Shown here: positions 5,958 to 9,300 of the stretch, one piece after another | How the letters are laid out: each line of letters starts with the position of its first letter | Position numbering within the stretch: the stretch's first letter is position 1 | Assembly (NCBI GenBank): GCA_023336875.1 | Contig: JAMBLH010000271.1 | Location: forward strand, 1-9,300 | Source: Actinomycetes bacterium | GTDB lineage: Bacteria; Actinomycetota; Acidimicrobiia; Spongiisociales; UBA5794 | Reading direction: 5' to 3' | Length of the DNA: 9,300 nucleotides | Translations under genes and position numbers: made by a program | The notes under the pieces: generated by a model | What the model was told of the DNA's origin: nothing | Database searches by the model: none | What the model saw: only the letters and a program-made list of their open reading frames with translations

Positions 5958-6536
5958 ATGCTCAGCGTCGTGAGCAAGGAAGATCCGAAACCGGGCCGTT
6001 GGATACTCCCGATCGTCATTGCAGTGTTGATCGGGTTCACGTACGTATTCGTGAACGCGCTGCCAGCCGCAGACATCGCTGCATCCACTACAACGACCGT
6101 GCCGGCGACCACGACGACGGTTGCCCAGACGACGACGTCATCGACGCTGCCAACCGACATCCTTGCGTTTCTCCAGGAACTCGATCGATTCGAGAACGTA
6201 GCCAACGATCTGCAGATCGAGCTGGATTCGGTCAACGCGGCATGGGAGGACGGCGGTGACTTCGACGAAACTGAGGCAGGATTCATTGCCGTCAAGGACG
6301 GCGCCCAGGAACTTGCAAATCAGGTCGCAGCCACTTCGGTACCGACCGTCTATCTCCCCGCCTGGCCAGAGACGATCACGGCATCTCAGGATCTCGTTGA
6401 ACAGGCACAGTTGGTGATCGACGGTCTCAAAGCACCCGATGACGGAACACTCAGGCGCGAAGCGGTAGCGGAATATGCGGTGAAGACGACAGCGTTCAAC
6501 GACCAACTCGACGTCGTTCGAAGCCTCACTCCCTAG
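5958..6536 (+). CDS. Membrane-anchored protein of unknown function, Thr-rich linker
   Basis: I do not recognise a family for this 192-aa protein. A short basic N-terminus (KEDPKPGR) precedes one hydrophobic span, about 15-38 (WILPIVIAVLIGF...), with no lipobox Cys, so it looks like a single-pass anchor with the rest outside. Residues 43-63 are a Thr/Val/Pro-rich low-complexity linker of TTTTVP type, common in Acidimicrobiia surface proteins. The remainder (about 66-192) is acidic and likely helical (AFLQELDRFENVANDLQIEL), containing a TSVPTVYLPAWPETI segment. The ATG at 5958 has no Shine-Dalgarno. A GTG at 5970 (fifth codon) lies 7 bases after TATGCT and could be a leaderless start. Its neighbour 14 bases downstream is another small membrane protein, probably co-transcribed. 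Confidence 0.75.
   Translation: MLSVVSKEDPKPGRWILPIVIAVLIGFTYVFVNALPAADIAASTTTTVPATTTTVAQTTTSSTLPTDILAFLQELDRFENVANDLQIELDSVNAAWEDGGDFDETEAGFIAVKDGAQELANQVAATSVPTVYLPAWPETITASQDLVEQAQLVIDGLKAPDDGTLRREAVAEYAVKTTAFNDQLDVVRSLTP
6084..6146 (+). repeat. Low-complexity ACN-rich tract encoding Thr linker
   Basis: This stretch is dominated by ACG/ACC/ACA/ACT codons and encodes STTTTVPATTTTVAQTTTSS. The codons vary within the tract, so it is a low-complexity protein linker rather than a perfect DNA tandem repeat. It lies just outside the predicted membrane anchor. Confidence 0.7.
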
Positions 6537-6550
6537 ATAGGTATCCGTAC

Positions 6551-6823
6551 ATGCCCTGGTACCTGGTTCTCGGAGTTGTGGCCGTTCTGGGAATTGTCGC
6601 CCTCGTAACCCACCTGCTACTCACAATGTTCAACAAACGTGGCTGGGTCTACTACAGAAACCCCGACGCACCAAAGGGGAGCTGGCTCGGGCTAGGCGAG
6701 GAGATCTATCAGCCAGCATCGGCCCATGTCGTGGACCAACAAACCCTCGAAGACTCCGTGAGGGACCAAGCCGAATCCGGCGACCCCGAAACCGCGGGCG
6801 GGCCTCCGCCAGCTGACAGCTGA
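6551..6823 (+). CDS. Small single-pass membrane protein, unknown function
   Basis: A 90-aa protein with one N-terminal hydrophobic span (about 3-26, WYLVLGVVAVLGIVALVTHL) followed by a basic turn, NKRGWVYYRNPDAPKGSW, then an acidic and proline-rich tail (SGDPETAGGPPPADS). No lipobox or catalytic motif is visible. The positive residues after the span suggest the tail faces the cytoplasm. It begins 14 bases after the stop of the Thr-linker protein and has only a weak AGG upstream, so it probably depends on read-through from that gene. It ends 7 bases from the stop of the convergent GSII gene. I do not recognise the family well enough to name it. Confidence 0.7.
   Translation: MPWYLVLGVVAVLGIVALVTHLLLTMFNKRGWVYYRNPDAPKGSWLGLGEEIYQPASAHVVDQQTLEDSVRDQAESGDPETAGGPPPADS
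6797..6822. terminator. Two adjacent hairpins at convergent junction
   Basis: GGCGG-GCCT-CCGCC (6797-6810) and CAGCT-GAC-AGCTG (6810-6822) are two perfect 5-bp-stem inverted repeats lying side by side over the end of the small membrane protein gene, 9 bases beyond the GSII stop. No T-run follows. They could terminate both convergent transcripts, but the stems are short and lie within a coding sequence. Confidence 0.3.
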
Positions 6824-6830
6824 CCGCTCC

Positions 6831-7829
6831 CTACGCCAACTTGCTGCACACCGTATCGGTCATCAATGCAGCAACGACGTACGGATCCGCATTGGCGTTC
6901 GGGCGACGATCCTCGATATAGCCCTTCTTCTCCTGATCAACCTGCCATGGGATGCGAACCGAAGCTCCTCGGTCTGATACACCGTAGGAGAACTCGGACC
7001 ACGGTGCCGTCTCGTGCATTCCCGTAAGCCTGCGTTCGATTCCAGCCCCGTAGCTCTCCACATGCTCCTGTGCCTTCTCTCCAAGTGCCTCACACGCCTC
7101 GATGATTGGGTCCCAACTCTCGCGCATCGCCCTTGTGGAGAAGTTCGTATGCATGCCAGCACCATTCCAGTCGCCAGCGACCGGCTTTGGCTCGAGCGTT
7201 GCAGAGATGTCGTAATCCTCGGCAATGCGGTACAACAGCCAGCGGGCCAGCCACAGCTCGTCACCGACGGCAACCGTGTCCAATGGCCCTATCTGGAATT
7301 CCCACTGACCGATCATCACCTCAGCGTTCGTGCCCGAGATGCTGATACCAGCCTCCATGCATGCCAACGTGTGGTCCTCGACAATGTCGCGACCCCAGAT
7401 TTCGTCCGCACCGATGCCGCAGTAGTAGCCGCCCTGGGGGGCAGGAAACCCGCCAATCGGCCAGCCATGGGGTCGTCCGTCCTTGTAGAATGTGTACTCC
7501 TGCTCCAGGCCGAACCACGGCTCCTGGTCGCCGTACTTCTCGAGGGCGGTAACTGCGGCTGCACGCGTGTTCGTCTCATGCGGGGTCATGTCAACGTTGA
7601 GTACTTCACACATGACGAGAACATCGTCACCACCGCGAATTGGATCCGGTACGACCTTCACGGGGTTGAGTACGCAGTCTGACTGGGTGCCTGGGGCCTG
7701 CTCGGTCGATGAGCCGTCAAAGCCCCAGATCGGAAGGTCGGCCCCATCGGCTAGCACCTTCGTCTTCGAGCGCAATAGGGACGTTGGCTTCTTTCCGTCT
7801 ATCCAGATGTATTCAGCGCGATACGCCAT
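6831..7829 (-). CDS. glnII: Glutamine synthetase type II (GSII, GlnII)
   Basis: This enzyme makes glutamine from glutamate, ammonia and ATP. The compact eukaryote-like GSII class is shown by WGFDGSST (35-42), the metal-binding FGLEQEY (106-112), GQWEFQIGP (174-182), NGAGMHTNFST (222-232), the flap Glu in RRLTGMHETA (Glu273), SDRGASVRIP (285-294) and DRRPNANADPY (307-317). At 332 aa from ATG 7829 it has the normal GSII length. The frame is open for 129 further codons upstream to 8216, but that extension matches no GS sequence and overlaps the divergent glnA2, so it was rejected. AAAGG 8 bases before the ATG can serve as ribosome binding site. The gene is divergent from the GlnA2-like gene, a pairing that suggests shared nitrogen control, although no clear GlnR box was found. 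Confidence 0.95.
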   Translation of the reverse strand: MAYRAEYIWIDGKKPTSLLRSKTKVLADGADLPIWGFDGSSTEQAPGTQSDCVLNPVKVVPDPIRGGDDVLVMCEVLNVDMTPHETNTRAAAVTALEKYGDQEPWFGLEQEYTFYKDGRPHGWPIGGFPAPQGGYYCGIGADEIWGRDIVEDHTLACMEAGISISGTNAEVMIGQWEFQIGPLDTVAVGDELWLARWLLYRIAEDYDISATLEPKPVAGDWNGAGMHTNFSTRAMRESWDPIIEACEALGEKAQEHVESYGAGIERRLTGMHETAPWSEFSYGVSDRGASVRIPWQVDQEKKGYIEDRRPNANADPYVVAALMTDTVCSKLA

Positions 7830-7862
7830 GGTTCCAGCCTTTCGGGGTTCCTTTGTGTCAAC

Positions 7863-7880
7863 CGGCGCCACGGTGCGCCG
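7863..7880 (-). promoter_or_regulatory. GC-rich hairpin in the GSII leader
   Basis: CGGCGC-CACGGT-GCGCCG is a perfect 6-bp inverted repeat with a 6-base loop, 34-51 bases before the GSII ATG. If transcription starts from the TACCTT box at 7892-7897 this hairpin would lie in the 5' leader. It could be an operator or an mRNA hairpin; neither can be shown here. Confidence 0.3.
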
Positions 7881-7891
7881 ATCATGGACGA

Positions 7892-7897
7892 AAGGTA
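7892..7897 (-). promoter_or_regulatory. Possible -10 box for GSII
   Basis: Minus-strand TACCTT, identical to the box proposed for folB, would give a leader of about 56 bases containing the hairpin at 7863-7880 and the AAAGG ribosome binding site. No recognisable -35 is correctly spaced upstream. A TTGACA at 7856-7861 exists but has no -10 partner. Weak. Confidence 0.2.
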
Positions 7898-7962
7898 GTG
7901 TCGGGCCAGTTTCGTCGCGGTATCCAGAGTGTGAACGCTCTGTTACATCCCCCTCTCGACTG

Positions 7963-7990
7963 TTGCGAATCCCCAGAGGTGCAATACGAT
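7963..7990 (+). promoter_or_regulatory. Promoter of the GlnA2-like gene
   Basis: TTGCGA (7963-7968, four of six matches to the -35 consensus) and TACGAT (7985-7990, four of six to the -10) are separated by 16 bases. Predicted start near 7997, followed by GGAG (8008-8011) 5 bases before the ATG, gives a coherent leader of about 20 bases. Confidence 0.5.
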
Positions 7991-7997
7991 GTTGCAC
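7979..7997. promoter_or_regulatory. Inverted repeat around the glnA2 -10 box
   Basis: GTGCAA (7979-7984) and TTGCAC (7992-7997) form a perfect 6-bp inverted repeat with a 7-base spacer that contains the -10 box TACGAT. A dimeric repressor bound here would block the promoter. The sequence does not resemble the GlnR consensus, so the cognate regulator is unknown. Confidence 0.4.
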
Positions 7998-8016
7998 ATC
8001 GGATAGCGGAGAGCAC

Positions 8017-9300
8017 ATGGAACGCCAGAAGGAATATGTCCTGTCGACGGTCAAAGAACGGGGTATCCGTTTCATAAGGCTCTGGTTCACTGATGTGCAG
8101 GGCTTCCTCAAGTCATTTGCAATAACGCCCGCAGAGCTGGAGCTCGCGCTGGACGAAGGAATGTCCTTCGATGGCAGCTCGATCGATGGATTCTCCCGCA
8201 CCCACGAAGCTGACATGCTTGCAAAACCTGATCCGACAACGTTTCAGATTCTGCCATGGAAGGGCGGCAACGCGGGTGTGGCACGAATGTTCTGCGACAT
8301 AGTCACACCCGAAGGCGAGCCCTTCGCTGGTGACCCCCGCGGCGTGTTGCGTCGCCAGCTCGAAAAGGCAGCAGTGCTCGGATACAGCTTCTACGTTGCT
8401 CCCGAAGTCGAGTACTTCTACTTCGAAGATTCCTCTGAGAATCTTAAGGTGCTCGATCGTGGCGGCTACTTCGATCTCACGCCGCTCGACGTGGCCCAGG
8501 AATACAGGCGATCAACCATCATGGCACTCGAGGCACTCGGTATCCCTGTCGCGTTCTCGCACCACGAGGTGTCTCCTTCCCAGCATGAGCTTGACCTACG
8601 CCACACGGATGCACTGACAATGGCGGACAACATCATGACAACGCGCCTCACAGTTAAGGAGGTTGCTCTCGAACACGGGATCTACGCAACGTTCATGCCC
8701 AAGCCGCTGGAGAGACATGACGGGTCGGGTATGCACCTCCATCTCTCGCTGTTCGAGGGTGATGAGAACGCGTTCCACGATGCGTCAGGCCAGTACGGGC
8801 TGTCGACTGTCGCGCAGGGGTTCATTGCAGGGCTCCTCACGCACGCGTCTGAGATCACGGCGGTCACGAACCAGTGGGTCAACTCATACAAGCGCCTCGT
8901 CGGAGGATTCGACGCACCAACGTTCGAGACGTGGGCTCGCAACGACCAGAGCGCGCTTGTGCGGATACCGGCCACCAAGAAGGGGAAGATCGACTCGACG
9001 AGGATCGAGTATCGCTCGCCCGACGCGGCCATCAACCCATATCTCGCGCTCTCCGTGATCCTCGCCGCTGGCCTTGCCGGTGTTGCGGGTAACTATGAAC
9101 TCCCACCCGAAACCGGATCCGATGTAATTCGCATGTCCTCAGCAGAGCGACGCGAGGCTGGGATACGCCACATCCCCCGCAATCTGATCGATGCGATCAA
9201 TGCGATGGAGGGGTCCAAACTTGTGCGGGATGCGCTCGGGGATCATGTGTTCGAATGGTTCCTGAAGAACAAGAAACGTGAGTGGGCGGACTATGAGCAG
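8017..9300 (+). CDS. glnA2: GlnA2-like glutamine synthetase family ligase, 3' end cut off
   Basis: A type I glutamine synthetase family member of which 428 codons are present; the frame runs open to the window edge, probably about 18 residues short of the usual 446. The opening MERQKEYVLSTVKERGIRF and FDGSS (51-55), the metal Glu pair PEVEYF (129-134), SHHEVSPSQHELDLR (181-195), DGSGMHLHLSL (235-245), WVNSYKRLV (287-295) and EYRSPDAAINPY (331-342) closely resemble actinobacterial GlnA2 such as M. tuberculosis Rv2222c. Counting from the conserved KRLV, the flap Glu327 of E. coli GS corresponds to Asp299 and Arg339 (in NRS) to Gln311, with NRS reading DQS. Known GlnA2 relatives keep Glu and NRS here. 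It may therefore not be a plain glutamine synthetase; gamma-glutamyl-amine ligases occur in this family. ATG 8017 has GGAG 5 bases upstream. Confidence 0.92.
   Translation, partial: MERQKEYVLSTVKERGIRFIRLWFTDVQGFLKSFAITPAELELALDEGMSFDGSSIDGFSRTHEADMLAKPDPTTFQILPWKGGNAGVARMFCDIVTPEGEPFAGDPRGVLRRQLEKAAVLGYSFYVAPEVEYFYFEDSSENLKVLDRGGYFDLTPLDVAQEYRRSTIMALEALGIPVAFSHHEVSPSQHELDLRHTDALTMADNIMTTRLTVKEVALEHGIYATFMPKPLERHDGSGMHLHLSLFEGDENAFHDASGQYGLSTVAQGFIAGLLTHASEITAVTNQWVNSYKRLVGGFDAPTFETWARNDQSALVRIPATKKGKIDSTRIEYRSPDAAINPYLALSVILAAGLAGVAGNYELPPETGSDVIRMSSAERREAGIRHIPRNLIDAINAMEGSKLVRDALGDHVFEWFLKNKKREWADYEQ

Noticed and set aside
5147..6259. Long plus-strand open frame of 370 codons
   Set aside because: It lies antisense to the SDR gene and then out of frame through the Thr-linker protein; its translation is His/Cys/Arg-rich with no motif, while the overlapping frames encode recognisable or structured proteins.
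7856..7861. Perfect TTGACA on the minus strand before GSII
   Set aside because: The correctly spaced -10 position reads GCTGGA next to the ATG, so it cannot be a working -35 for this gene.
7929..7946. GTGAAC-N5-GTTACA as a GlnR half-site
   Set aside because: It resembles but does not meet the GTnAC/GAAAC spacing of the GlnR consensus, and no second half is present.
7830..8216. N-terminal extension of the GSII frame
   Set aside because: The 129 extra codons match no GS sequence, overlap the start of the divergent GlnA2-like gene, and GSII homologues begin at MAYRAEYIWIDG.
9088..9108. YELPPE near the C-terminus of the GlnA2-like protein as an adenylylation site
   Set aside because: The Tyr aligns with Tyr397 of E. 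coli GS, but similar YELPPE sequences seem common in GlnA2-type proteins not known to be adenylylated, so the motif alone does not show regulation.

Overview
The window reads like a chromosomal segment of a moderately GC-rich actinobacterium. Several signs point towards the Acidimicrobiia or a close lineage: a membrane-anchored protein with a Thr-rich TTTTVP-type linker, a GlnA2-type glutamine synthetase beside a GSII enzyme, DrrAB-style ABC genes, and a mixture of Shine-Dalgarno-led and apparently leaderless starts. This placement is inference from protein style only; there is no rRNA gene to settle it. I see no tRNA, CRISPR array, insertion sequence or phage gene. Genes are tightly packed and no gene-free stretch exceeds about 190 bases.

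Region 1 (minus strand, about 14-2595) is a pterin operon read right to left: folB (dihydroneopterin aldolase), a fused folK-folE gene (HPPK domain followed by GTP cyclohydrolase I), then moaA (GTP 3',8-cyclase), with a hairpin after moaA. FolE and MoaA both start from GTP, so one transcript appears to feed both folate and molybdopterin synthesis. Region 2 (plus strand, about 2665-5073) is a tightly overlapped ABC-2 export operon, DrrA-like ATPase, DrrB-like permease and a TetR-family regulator, headed by a compact palindrome-containing promoter that could be the regulator's operator.

Region 3 (5183-5914, minus strand) is a short-chain dehydrogenase whose active-site layout (Asp in place of the usual Ser, 13 residues before the Tyr) matches pteridine reductase PTR1/FolM rather than ordinary SDRs. 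It fits the pterin theme and may supply reduced folates or pterins. Divergent from it, region 4 (5958-6823, plus strand) holds two small membrane-anchored proteins of unknown function.

Region 5 (6831-9300) holds two glutamine synthetases facing away from each other: a complete GSII (minus strand) and a GlnA2-like GSI (plus strand, cut off by the window end). The GSII keeps its motifs. The GlnA2-like enzyme has changes at normally invariant positions (flap Glu to Asp, NRS Arg to Gln), which suggests it may be a gamma-glutamyl ligase for another amine. Their shared 187-base intergenic region has a recognisable glnA2-side promoter with an inverted repeat around the -10.

No wholly unprecedented system is evident. 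The points most worth checking are the FolK-FolE fusion with its altered HPPK domain, the PTR1-like reductase, the substituted GlnA2 active site, and the operator-like element before the ABC operon.
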